Shown: piece after piece, positions 16,370 through 25,717 of the stretch
Layout: each line of letters opens with the position of its first letter
How positions within the stretch are numbered: the first letter of the stretch is position 1
Origin: Flavobacterium araucananum
Lineage (GTDB): Bacteria; Bacteroidota; Bacteroidia; Flavobacteriales; Flavobacteriaceae
Length of the DNA: 64,000 bases
Assembly: GCF_002222055.1 (NCBI RefSeq)
Contig: NZ_MUGS01000051.1
Location: 111,149-175,148 of the forward strand
Direction of reading: 5' to 3'
Notes under the pieces: model-generated
What the model was told of the DNA's origin: nothing
The model's database searches: none
What the model saw: only the letters and a program-made list of their open reading frames with translations
Made by a program: the position numbers and the translations under genes

Positions 16370-17948
16370 ACTTTACTTTTTATTGGTAATATGCATTTTT
16401 GTGGGCTGTAAAAAAGATACGCCAAAAACGATTCCGGCTACGGCCAAAAAAACTGCTCCGGCAATCATACTTACTGATGAAAGAAAAGTAGCTATTGACA
16501 CGGCTCTTATAGGTACTTTTAAAAGTGAAACACTAAAAGAATTTTACAATTCATCTGAAAATAAAACGGTATGGGGAAATCTAAAAAAGAGAACTTACGT
16601 TTTGGCACAACTATCAAAAGCAGAAGAATTAGGTTTAAATCCGGAGGATTATAAAGCTTCGAAACTTAAAAAATTCGAAGAAAAAATAAGCTCTCTTAAT
16701 GATAAAGACCTTGCTACTTATGATATATTATTAACCTACAATTTCGAAAAATACCTAAACCATCTTTATAAAGGTAAACTGGATCCTAAAAAATTATACA
16801 CGGATTGGGACTTAGACGAAAAGACATTTGATGTAAATACAGTTCTTATAAAAGCTTTTAATAAAAACAAACTAGACAGTGTCGTTGACAATGTTCAATC
16901 GCAAACACAAACCTACAAACAGCTCTTAAAAGCCCTTGAAATTATCAATAATTTCCCGGAAGATAATATCAAAACCATCGAATCTGCAGAAAAAATAGTT
17001 TTGCACGATACAAATGCAGCTTTAATAAATATTAAAAAAAGGCTTTTGTACTGGAAAGATCTGTCAGGAAAAGATAGTCTGACCAAGATTTATGACCAAA
17101 AGACATTTGAGTCTGTCAAGAATTTTCAATCCAGACACGGACTATCTTCTGATGGGGTTATTGGTGTGGGAACTATAAATGCCTTAAACTTCTCTAAAGA
17201 AAAAAGAAAGCAACAAATCATTGCCAATCTGGAACGTTGGAGATGGTATACGAATGCTCTGGCCGAAAATTATTTCATCATAAACATTCCGGATTATAGC
17301 TTAAATGTTGTAGAAAATCAGGATACAACCCTGGTTCGAAATATTGTTGTAGGAACTAATAAAAGAAAAACACCTATTATAACGTCATTATTAAGAACAG
17401 TTGTTTTTAACCCAACATGGACTGTACCGCCAACAATTTTGAAAGAAGATGTTGTTCCGGCTATGAAACGAAATCGTAACTATCTTGCCAAAAAGAATAT
17501 TACTATATATGATAGTGCAGGAAATGTGGTTGAACCCAATGCATGGAACGAAAACAAACCGGGTAATTATCGCTATGTACAAAGTCCGGGATATAACAAC
17601 TCTTTGGGATTAATGAAAATTTTATTTCCTAACCACCATAGTGTTTATTTGCACGACACCAATCACCGTAATTACTTTGAGAGAAGCAATCGCTCGTTAA
17701 GTTCAGGATGTGTTCGTGTTGAAAATCCTTTAGAATTAGCGCAGCACATTTTAGATGATTCTGAAAAATGGTCGAAAGACAGAATCGATACTATTATTGC
17801 TTCCAAGAAAACAACCAGTATTAAAATCACCAAAAAATATGCCTTATATCAATGGTATTGGACGGCATGGAGCAAAAAAAATCAGCTCGTTTTCAGAGCT
17901 GATATTTATAACCTTGATTCAGATTTGTATGCTAAATTAAGAGATTAG
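16362..17948 (+). CDS. L,D-transpeptidase, YcbB/LdtD-like lipoprotein
   Basis: This 528-residue protein has a lipoprotein signal (VGC, Cys16). It contains a large helical scaffold (about 40-230), a peptidoglycan-binding domain (YDQKTFESVKNFQSRHGL, about 240-275), and a YkuD catalytic domain with HDTNHRNYFERSNRSLSSGC leading to catalytic Cys450 and the following VRVENP. The architecture is that of LdtD/YcbB, which forms 3-3 cross-links in peptidoglycan and confers beta-lactam bypass in some bacteria. It is anchored to a periplasm-facing membrane. Its 3' end overlaps the convergent gene by 12 bp. Confidence 0.92.
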   Translation: MNKLYFLLVICIFVGCKKDTPKTIPATAKKTAPAIILTDERKVAIDTALIGTFKSETLKEFYNSSENKTVWGNLKKRTYVLAQLSKAEELGLNPEDYKASKLKKFEEKISSLNDKDLATYDILLTYNFEKYLNHLYKGKLDPKKLYTDWDLDEKTFDVNTVLIKAFNKNKLDSVVDNVQSQTQTYKQLLKALEIINNFPEDNIKTIESAEKIVLHDTNAALINIKKRLLYWKDLSGKDSLTKIYDQKTFESVKNFQSRHGLSSDGVIGVGTINALNFSKEKRKQQIIANLERWRWYTNALAENYFIINIPDYSLNVVENQDTTLVRNIVVGTNKRKTPIITSLLRTVVFNPTWTVPPTILKEDVVPAMKRNRNYLAKKNITIYDSAGNVVEPNAWNENKPGNYRYVQSPGYNNSLGLMKILFPNHHSVYLHDTNHRNYFERSNRSLSSGCVRVENPLELAQHILDDSEKWSKDRIDTIIASKKTTSIKITKKYALYQWYWTAWSKKNQLVFRADIYNLDSDLYAKLRD

Positions 17949-18659
17949 CCTTTCTTCCATCGCAAAACTTCTTGACGGGTGATAGATATACAAACACGAT
18001 TTGTTTTTTATTAATTCAATTATTTCATCCGTCAACTCCATTGGAATCGCTGGACAACCTTGACTTCTGCCTAATCTTTTATTATTTCTGATAAAAGATT
18101 CAGAAACATAATCAGCACCATGAATAACAACACCTCTCTCGCGGGCATGATCATTTATTCCGTTCTCTAAACCATCTAAGCGTAGAGAAGCACCATGTTT
18201 TCCTCGATAAACTTCGCCTGTTGCATAAAAACCTAAGCTACTTTTGAAAGAGGAATTTGAATTTGAAAAATTAGACGCAAATTCTTCTCCGGTGTTTCTG
18301 CCGTGAGCAACCAAAGAGTTAAATAAAATGGTATTTGTTGCCAAATCAATTACCCAAAGACGTTTTGTATTTGATGATAAACTAAAATCAATCAATGTCA
18401 GAATATCTTTCTGGACAACTCCTTTTTCCCTTAAGAGATAAAACCCTTTTAAGGCTTCAGAAAAAGTTCTAAGTTCCGGCAAATTAAAATTATTGGAATT
18501 TAGGGTATTATAAATATTTTCAATCTTAGCTTCGACTGCAAATTTCTCAACTTTTGCGATACTCTTTGTCGTTGCTTTTTCAACTTCGGGGGTGTTACTT
18601 GAATCTTTACCAAAAGATAATAGCAAAAACACCACTAAGGGATAAATTTTGTAAATCAT
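17937..18659 (-). CDS. Murein L,D-transpeptidase catalytic domain protein (YkuD_2 type)
   Basis: This 240-residue protein has an N-terminal signal or anchor (LVVFLLLSFG). The catalytic segment is ERGVVIHGADYVSESFI (His180) followed by RLGRSQGCPAIP (Cys202), the pattern of the YkuD_2 family. Length is normal. It is convergent with and overlaps the larger L,D-transpeptidase gene by 12 bp, so the two stop codons lie in each other's coding ends. Cross-linking or lipoprotein attachment in peptidoglycan is known for relatives; the precise reaction here is unknown. Confidence 0.88.
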   Translation of the reverse strand: MIYKIYPLVVFLLLSFGKDSSNTPEVEKATTKSIAKVEKFAVEAKIENIYNTLNSNNFNLPELRTFSEALKGFYLLREKGVVQKDILTLIDFSLSSNTKRLWVIDLATNTILFNSLVAHGRNTGEEFASNFSNSNSSFKSSLGFYATGEVYRGKHGASLRLDGLENGINDHARERGVVIHGADYVSESFIRNNKRLGRSQGCPAIPMELTDEIIELIKNKSCLYIYHPSRSFAMEERLIS

Positions 18660-18975
18660 TGAATTTCTTTAGGTTAATAATAAATCTGGGTGAGGCAAAA
18701 GTATAAAAAAAATATCCGTATCAAAATATAAGTCTGTAAATCAGGCACTTTTTGCCTAAACTTTAACAGAATCAAAACAATAAATTAGCATTATGGGCAA
18801 AAAATAAATAATTTTGTAAGAGATTTACTTCTGGTAAAAATCTAAACATTTTTGACTATTTTCTTAAAGAAAGTATAATGAATTTCATTTTTTTCGATTA
18901 AAACTGTAACATATCGATATAATTACAGTCTATTACAAAGCACATTAAATCCTTTATTCTGTTTTAAAATTTTAC
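18660..18975. other. Divergent promoter region
   Basis: AT-rich spacer between the YkuD_2 gene and the DUF5916 gene. A short dyad with GGCACTTTTTGCC at 18745-18757 and a TAATTTTG -7 candidate at 18809-18816 (plus strand) are the only signals; no gene is supported. Confidence 0.4.
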
Positions 18976-21405
18976 ATGAAAAAACCAGCTCTTTTTATCT
19001 TCCTTTTCATTTCGTTTTGGAATTATGGCCAAAAAAAAGCAATTCAAACTCAACCCATTAACGAAGCTATTGCTATTGATGGAAATCTGGACGAACCTGT
19101 CTGGAAAAATGCCGCTATAGCTACAGATTTTGTCATGTATCAACCAGATAACGGAAAACCAATTCCTGAAGCCAGAAGATCAGAAATCAAAGTTTTATAT
19201 AATAATGACGCTATTTATATTGGCGCAATGTTATATGATGACGAACCAAACAAAATTTTGAAAGAAATCTCGCAGCGTGATAAATTTGGTACTGCTGATA
19301 TTTTTGGTGTTTTTTTAAATGGTTTTAATGACGGGCAGCAAAGTTTTGAATTTTTTGTATCAGCCGCTAATGTGCAGGGCGATTGTATCATGACAGATGC
19401 CAATGGCGAAGATTATTCCTGGGATGCGGTCTGGATCAGTAAAGCCTCCCTAACCGATAAAGGATGGATTGTCGAAATAAAAATCCCCTATGCCGCACTA
19501 CGCTTCTCTGCCCAAGACAAACAAACATGGGGAATTAACTTTTTTAGAGAGATAAAAAGAGAACGCAAAAAATATACCTGGAATCTAATTGATACTAAAG
19601 TTGGAACGTTTACACAACAAAATGGCATCCTGGAAGGAATCGAAAACATCAAGCCTCCTACCCGATTATTTTTAATGCCTTATGCATCATATTATTTAAA
19701 TGCTGGTGATAGTCAAAAAACGTATGGTACTATAAAAGGCGGAATGGATATTAAATACGGTATTAATGATGCTTTTACTCTTGATGCGATTTTAATTCCT
19801 GATTTTGGACAGACAAAATATGATGATCAAATTTTGAATCTGGGTCCGTTTGAGCAACAATTTAATGAAAACAGAGCTTTTTTTACTGAAGGAACTGATT
19901 TATTCAATAAAGGAAATATGTTTTATTCGAGAAGAATTGGCGGGACACCTTCAATAGATCCGGATTTAAAAGACAATGAAAAAATAATCGAAACGGTTCA
20001 GAATGTTAATCTTATCAATGCCTTAAAAGTTTCCGGAAGAACTAAAAAAGGATTAGGTGTTGGGATTTTAAACGCTGTTACCGAGAAAACTTTTGCAACC
20101 ATAAAAGATACTATTTCAGGCAGCACAAGACAAGAAATAGTAGAACCTCTTACCAATTATAATGTATTGGTTTTGGACCAACGCTTTCGCAAAAATTGAT
20201 CTGTAACTTTTATCAATACCAATGTTGCCCGAAACGGTCATTATCGGGACGCAAACGTAACCGGATTGGCATGGGATTTAAACACTAAAGAAAATACCTA
20301 TAATTTGTCCGGAAATGTAAAATATAGCGTGATTAATGATACTAAAGATAAAAATGGCATTTTTAGCACGGTAAGTTTTGCCGAAACCAGCGGAAATTAC
20401 CGTTACAGCGCAGGAACTGATTTTGTATCCAGGGATTTTGATCCCAACGATTTGGGAATTAATTTTTATACCAATTATTATAATGTTTACGGCAATGGGA
20501 ATTACAGAATTCTAAACCCAACAAAGCTTTTTAATACTTTTAGGATTGACTATGATATGTATGCTGAATTTAATAAGGAATCCGGAAAAGTACAGGAAAA
20601 CAAAATTAGTGCAGATCTTAACCTGTCGACAATAAAAAACAATTATTACGGCATTGGATTTACTGTTTTTCCTTTGCAGTCTCACGATTATTATGAACCA
20701 AGAGCAGAAAACAGATATGTTCTAATTCCTAGAAAATTTGAAACCTGGGCAAGCGTCTCTACTAATTACAATAAGAAATTTGCCATAGACTTAAATCCTT
20801 CTGTTATTTTTACTGATGAAGCCGGAAGAATGGCTTACGGTTTTGATATTGGCCCCAGATATCGTTTTAGCGATAAGCTTTTGCTAACCTATACTTTTAG
20901 TTTTAATCGAAAAAACAATAATAAAGGATATATCGACAGCGTAGACGACGACAACAATACTTTGACTCCTAAAACTATTGTTTTTGCCAATAGAAATGTA
21001 ATTACTTATTCGAACACCTTAAGCGGAAAATACGCTATAAACAGCTCTATGACCATTAATCTGGCAGTGCGACAATATTGGTCTTTTGCTGAGAATAAGG
21101 AAGAACTTGAACTTCAGCAAGACGGTACTTTAATGCCTTATCCGCAATATACCAAGAACAAAAATTCAAGCTTTTATTCCTGGAATACAGATTTATCATA
21201 TTCGTGGTGGTTTGCTCCCGGCAGTCAACTATCAGTATTATACAGAAACAATGCTTCTAACTTTGAACGTATTATTGACAAAGATTTCAAGAACAATGTA
21301 ACTGCTTTACTTAATAATGACGCATTAAATCACATCTTTTCTGTAAGTGTAAAATACTTTATTGACTATAATGCTGTCAAAAATAAAGTTAGAAAGAGAG
21401 CTTAG
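18976..21405 (+). pseudogene. DUF5916/CBM9-like membrane protein gene interrupted by an in-frame TGA
   Basis: One continuous frame of 810 codons is split by a single TGA at 20197-20199. The N-terminal part (407 residues) has a signal peptide, a CBM9-like sugar-binding domain (AIAIDGNLDEPVW, WDAVWISKASLTDKGWIVEI) and the start of the DUF5916 barrel. Translation beyond the TGA continues the same domain at once (SVTFINTNVARNG), and the barrel runs to 21405. The combined length of about 809 residues is normal for the family. A TCA-to-TGA change at a serine codon would explain it. Everything else is undamaged, so the event is recent, or a sequencing error, or tolerated by readthrough. Confidence 0.82.
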
Positions 21406-21521
21406 TCTGAATTAATTTTAAAAAATACAGAGTTCTTCAACAAGATTAATATTTTTTAATACGCTTCATTTTATTAACGATAAATTGTATCGTTGCTTTC
21501 GCGCACATTTTAGAAATGGCT

Positions 21522-21529
21522 TATCTTTG
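21522..21529 (+). promoter_or_regulatory. -7 promoter element of gpmI
   Basis: TATCTTTG matches TAnnTTTG and lies downstream of an alternative ATG at 21516, which rules out that longer start. The predicted transcript begins around 21535, only about 10 nt before the gene. Confidence 0.6.
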
Positions 21530-21545
21530 TAAAAAACTAAAAATG

Positions 21546-23063
21546 ATGAACAAAAAAGTAATACTTATGATTTTAGACGGTTGGGGAAAATCTCCTGACC
21601 CTAAAGTTTCTGCAATAGACAATGCAAACGTTCCTTTTATAAACAGTCTTTACAAAAATTACCCAAGTGCACAACTTAGAACCGACGGATTAAATGTTGG
21701 TTTACCGGAAGGTCAAATGGGAAACAGCGAAGTGGGTCACATGAATCTTGGTGCCGGAAGAATTGTATACCAGGATTTAGCCAAGATAAATCTGGCTGTA
21801 GCACACCAAACACTTGCCAAAGAACAAGTTCTTGTTGATGCTTTTACTTATGCAAAAGAAAACAATAAAAAAGTACATTTTTTAGGATTAGTTTCAGATG
21901 GCGGAGTACACTCTCACACGTCTCACTTGCGCGGGTTAATTGATGCATCGCAAGAATATGGTTTAGAGAATGTATTTGTTCACGCCTTTACAGATGGTCG
22001 TGATGTAGACCCTAAATCAGGTGCTAAATACATTCATGATCTTGAAGAACACATTAAAGATACACCGGTAAAAATCGCTTCGATCATTGGTCGTTATTAT
22101 GCAATGGACCGTGATAAACGTTGGGAACGCGTAAAACTAGCCTATGACTTGGTTGTAAATGCAATTGGAACTCCTTCTAAAAATGCCGTTGCAAGTGTCC
22201 TGGACAGTTATGCTCACGATGTTACCGATGAATTTATTGCTCCAATTGTAATGGTTGATGAACAAGAAAAACCTCTTGCAACAATCGCTGAAGGCGACGT
22301 GGTTATCTTCTTTAATTTTAGAACAGACAGAGGTCGTGAACTTACAGAAGCACTTTCGCAACAAGACTTTCACGAGCAAAACATGCACAAGCTAAACTTG
22401 TATTATGTAACACTTACCAACTACGACGAAACGTACCAAAACGTAAAAGTAGTTTACAATAAAGACAATATTACCGAAACTCTGGGTGAGATTTTAGAAA
22501 AAGCAGGCAAAAAACAAATTCGTATTGCCGAAACTGAAAAATATCCGCACGTAACATTTTTCTTCTCCGGAGGCAGAGAAACTCCTTTTGAAGGTGAATC
22601 CCGTATTTTAAGAAACTCCCCAAAAGTAGCAACTTATGATTTGCAACCGGAAATGAGTGCTTTTGAACTTACAGCAGCTCTTGTTCCTGAATTGAATAAG
22701 GGAGAAGTTGATTTTGTTTGTCTGAATTTTGCCAATGGAGACATGGTGGGGCATACCGGAATCATGAGTGCGGCAATTCTTGCTTGCGAAGCTGTTGATG
22801 CTTGTGTAAAACAAGTTATCGAAGCTGCTCTTGCCAACGATTACACTACGATTGTAATTGCTGATCACGGAAATTGCGAAACCATGATTAATCCTGACGG
22901 AAGCCCAAATACCGCACACACCACCAATCCGGTGCCAATTATTCTGGTTGACAAAGACTTGAAAAATATCCAAAACGGTGTTCTTGGCGACATCGCTCCT
23001 ACTATATTAGAATTAATGGGAGTACAGCAACCAAACGCAATGAAGTGTCATTCGTTATTGTAG
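21546..23063 (+). CDS. gpmI: 2,3-bisphosphoglycerate-independent phosphoglycerate mutase
   Basis: This 505-residue protein interconverts 3- and 2-phosphoglycerate in glycolysis and gluconeogenesis, using two metal ions and a phosphoserine. VILMILDGWG gives metal ligand Asp11, GQMGNSEVGHMN gives nucleophile Ser61, and GRYYAMDRDKRWERV, FNFRTDRGREL and VIADHGNCE provide substrate and further metal ligands. Length is typical. The start at 21546 (or the ATG three bases earlier) is chosen because the promoter -7 box lies inside the longer frame. Confidence 0.96.
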   Translation: MNKKVILMILDGWGKSPDPKVSAIDNANVPFINSLYKNYPSAQLRTDGLNVGLPEGQMGNSEVGHMNLGAGRIVYQDLAKINLAVAHQTLAKEQVLVDAFTYAKENNKKVHFLGLVSDGGVHSHTSHLRGLIDASQEYGLENVFVHAFTDGRDVDPKSGAKYIHDLEEHIKDTPVKIASIIGRYYAMDRDKRWERVKLAYDLVVNAIGTPSKNAVASVLDSYAHDVTDEFIAPIVMVDEQEKPLATIAEGDVVIFFNFRTDRGRELTEALSQQDFHEQNMHKLNLYYVTLTNYDETYQNVKVVYNKDNITETLGEILEKAGKKQIRIAETEKYPHVTFFFSGGRETPFEGESRILRNSPKVATYDLQPEMSAFELTAALVPELNKGEVDFVCLNFANGDMVGHTGIMSAAILACEAVDACVKQVIEAALANDYTTIVIADHGNCETMINPDGSPNTAHTTNPVPIILVDKDLKNIQNGVLGDIAPTILELMGVQQPNAMKCHSLL

Positions 23064-23083
23064 AAAAAGTTTAGATTTTTTAA

Positions 23084-23355
23084 ACCATATAAATAATATA
23101 AGTTCAACCCGTTGCGTGTAATTCAATATATATATTTAACACATAGAAACATAGATTTTTTTTTAGCTAAAAGGAATGAAAAAAGAAATACATTTCTTTC
23201 ACATAGCCAGGCTATGTGCATTTTTAAACAAGTGAAACGCCTTTTTTAAAGGTCAAAAGCTATGTTTCTATGTGTTAAAATAATTACACCCAATGAGTTA
23301 AACTCATTTAATAAAGCTGCCTAAAGCTTACAATTACTTATATCACTTATATGGT
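23084..23355. repeat. 272-bp nested palindromic element with 19-bp terminal inverted repeats
   Basis: The outer ends are ACCATATAAATAATATAAG (23084-23102) and, inverted, the complement of ACCATATAAGTGATATAAG (23337-23355), matching at 17 of 19 bases. Further in are perfect 19-bp arms with AACACATAGAAACATAG (23136-23154 and 23260-23278), and at the centre the dyad CACATAGCCAGGCTATGTG (23200-23218). No gene is encoded. Related copies of the inner part are at 30119-30262 and 51573-51710, and a solo outer end is at 27012-27030. It fills the whole gap between gpmI and the DUF445 gene. Confidence 0.8.
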
Positions 23356-23363
23356 TTATTTTT

Positions 23364-24617
23364 TTATACAAAATAGTGATAGGTCCACTCGACACAATAA
23401 ATCAGAATACCAATAAGACCCCCAACCAACGTTCCGTTGATCCTGATGTATTGAAGATCTTTTCCTATTTCGAGTTCTAATTTTTCAGACACTTCTTTAC
23501 CATCCCAACTTTTTACTGTTGAGGAGATTAAATCCCCAATTACTTTTTTGTTGTTCAAAAGAATAGAAAGTAAATCATTTTTAATGAAATTATTGATTTT
23601 GTCGATCATCACAATGTCTTCTTTTATTCCGTTTCCAAAACTTTGAATTAAGCCCGAAATACTATTTTTAATCGACGATTGATCACCCTTATCCAAATCA
23701 GTAGCAATAGACAATTTTATCTCATCCCAGATTCCGTTTATATAATCCTGAACCTCTTTTTTGCCTACAAAACCCAAAATCATATTATTGATCTTAATTC
23801 TCATTTCTTCAGAATTTTTTACCTTATCCAGAAAGTTATAAACGTATTCATCTATTTTGATTCTAATTTCACTTTCCGGCTTTTTGGCTTCGTCTAAAAA
23901 TTCTGCCAGACCATTAAAAATACCTTCCGAAATGCTTTTATCGGCTAAGCCAAAACTCAAAAACGGTGTAGATTCTTTAACCTTTTTTCTGATTAAATCT
24001 TTATTATTACTAAGTTCCGTGCTCATAACGTTTAGAACATTTGTTAGCAATTCGTCTTTTACATTTCCTTTTTGCAAAGGCTCTAAAGCTAATGCAACCC
24101 AATCTCCAAAATTAATAGCTTCGAGTTTTGCTGCAAACTGAACCTGAATAAATCGCTTTATATCTTCATCCTTTATCGTTTTCAAAATTCCCGGAATAAT
24201 ATTGACTGCAACAAGATTGGCAATTTTATTGGCGTTTTCTTCTTGCGACAACCAATCTGAAGCTTTTGTAGCAAAGTTGAATTCTTCTAATTTGATTTCT
24301 AATTTCTCCCGATTTAAAAATTCCTCTGAAACGAAGTTTCCAAGGTTTTCCCCTATTTCATTTTTTTTGGTTGGAATAATTGCCGTATGCCAAATTGGGA
24401 TTCCCAACGGATGGCGAAATAAGGCAACAACAGCAAACCAATCGGCAATTCCGCCCACCATTGCCGCTTCACTAAAAGCCTGCAACAGCGGAATCTTAAA
24501 ATAAATGGCAATTATAAACAGCAGTACCGCAAAGCCCAAAAGCGCCAAAGCGCTATTTTTCATTTTATTTAAAGCTTTCTTTTTTAATATATTTTCCTGA
24601 TCTATAGATGTTTCCAT
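23364..24617 (-). CDS. DUF445 family membrane protein (YjiN-like)
   Basis: This protein is about 417 residues from the ATG at 24617; a longer frame starts 8 codons upstream. Two N-terminal membrane segments surround the family signature FSEAAMVGGIADWFAVVALF and HPLGIPIWHTAIIP. A long helical, probably periplasmic or cytosolic stalk follows (about 90-380), and a last hydrophobic segment GTLVGGLIGILIYCVEW. Function is unknown for the family. It is monocistronic. Confidence 0.88.
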   Translation of the reverse strand: METSIDQENILKKKALNKMKNSALALLGFAVLLFIIAIYFKIPLLQAFSEAAMVGGIADWFAVVALFRHPLGIPIWHTAIIPTKKNEIGENLGNFVSEEFLNREKLEIKLEEFNFATKASDWLSQEENANKIANLVAVNIIPGILKTIKDEDIKRFIQVQFAAKLEAINFGDWVALALEPLQKGNVKDELLTNVLNVMSTELSNNKDLIRKKVKESTPFLSFGLADKSISEGIFNGLAEFLDEAKKPESEIRIKIDEYVYNFLDKVKNSEEMRIKINNMILGFVGKKEVQDYINGIWDEIKLSIATDLDKGDQSSIKNSISGLIQSFGNGIKEDIVMIDKINNFIKNDLLSILLNNKKVIGDLISSTVKSWDGKEVSEKLELEIGKDLQYIRINGTLVGGLIGILIYCVEWTYHYFV

Positions 24618-24708
24618 AATTACAATAGTTTTAACTATCACTAATTTACGTTTTTTCTGTCAAATAGTAATTCGAAAAGGTTTTGAGTTTAATTATAAAT
24701 CAAAAAGG

Positions 24709-24827
24709 TTTGCCACGAATTAGCCCGAATTTTGCTTTAAAAACTTTGCGTTTAAATATTGAATTCGTGAAATTCAGTATTTAAACGCAATCTGATTCTC
24801 GTCAATTAGTAAAATTCGTCGCGAAAA
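24709..24827. repeat. CCACGAATT-type palindromic repeat
   Basis: TTTGCCACGAATTAG at 24709 pairs imperfectly with the inverted arm near 24809-24827. At the centre is a separate hairpin with 13-bp perfect arms, TTGCGTTTAAATA (24746-24758) and its complement (24778-24790). It belongs to the same interspersed family as 50020-50080 and 56841-57026. Confidence 0.65.
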
Positions 24828-24867
24828 TTTTTAAATTCATCAACCTAAAAAAATAATATTAAAATCG

Positions 24868-24875
24868 TACTTTTG
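24868..24875 (+). promoter_or_regulatory. -7 promoter element of map
   Basis: TACTTTTG matches TAnnTTTG 20 nt upstream of the map ATG. Confidence 0.5.
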
Positions 24876-24895
24876 CCAACTGAAAATCCGAAATT

Positions 24896-25714
24896 ATGAT
24901 TATTGTAAAATCACGTGAAGAAATCGAATTAATGCGCGAAAGTGCTTTGATCGTATCTAAAACATTAGGAATGATTGCTTCTGAAATTAAAGAAGGAGTT
25001 ACCACATTATACTTAGACAAACTGGCTGAGGAATTTATCCGTGATCACGGTGCGGTTCCAAGTTTTTTGGGATTATATGATTTTCCGAATTCGCTTTGTA
25101 TGAGTCCAAATTCGCAAGTAGTACATGGAATACCAAATAATTTACCTTTGAAAAATGGTGATGTTATATCTGTAGATTGTGGCGCTTTTAAAAATGGATA
25201 TCACGGAGATCATGCGTATAGTTTTGAAATTGGAGAAGTTGCTCCTGAAGTTAAAAAACTTTTGCAGGTAACGAAAGAGTCCCTTTACGTAGGAATCAGA
25301 GAATTTAAGGCAGGAAATCGTGTTGAAGATGTTGGAAATGCGATTCAGAAATATACAGAAGCTCATGGTTACGGAGTTGTTCGAGAACTGGTTGGTCACG
25401 GTTTAGGACAAAAAATGCACGAAGAACCAGAAATGCCAAACTACGGAAAACGTGGTCGTGGTAAACTTTTTATAGAAGGAATGGTCGTTGCAATCGAGCC
25501 CATGATTAATCTTGGAACCAAGAATATCAAACAACATAAAGACGGCTGGACGATTACAACAGCTGACGGAAAAGCAAGTGCCCATTTCGAACATGACGTT
25601 GCTCTTATTGATGGTAAACCAGAAATTTTATCCACTTTCCAGTACATATACAAAGCTTTAGGAATCGAAAGCAATGAAGAAGACGAATTCAGAAAAGTGC
25701 CGTTAGTTTTATAG
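24896..25714 (+). CDS. map: Methionine aminopeptidase, type I
   Basis: This 272-residue cytosolic enzyme removes the N-terminal methionine from new proteins. The five metal ligands are present: Asp94 and Asp105 (ISVDCGAFKNGYHGDHAYSF), His168 (VGHGLGQKMHEEPEMPNYG), Glu201 (VAIEPM) and a C-terminal Glu in HFEHDVAL. The substrate histidine is His78 (VVHGIP). Length is that of the bacterial type Ia form. The left arm of the GxxExxY inverted repeat begins 4 bp after the stop. Confidence 0.96.
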   Translation: MIIVKSREEIELMRESALIVSKTLGMIASEIKEGVTTLYLDKLAEEFIRDHGAVPSFLGLYDFPNSLCMSPNSQVVHGIPNNLPLKNGDVISVDCGAFKNGYHGDHAYSFEIGEVAPEVKKLLQVTKESLYVGIREFKAGNRVEDVGNAIQKYTEAHGYGVVRELVGHGLGQKMHEEPEMPNYGKRGRGKLFIEGMVVAIEPMINLGTKNIKQHKDGWTITTADGKASAHFEHDVALIDGKPEILSTFQYIYKALGIESNEEDEFRKVPLVL

Positions 25715-25717
25715 TTA

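Noticed and set aside
22137..22973. Several frames antisense to gpmI
   Set aside because: They are shadows of a well-conserved gene; none has a promoter, a domain or an independent start signal.
23679..24504. Three plus-strand frames opposite the DUF445 gene
   Set aside because: They mirror the codon pattern of the real gene and have no recognisable features.
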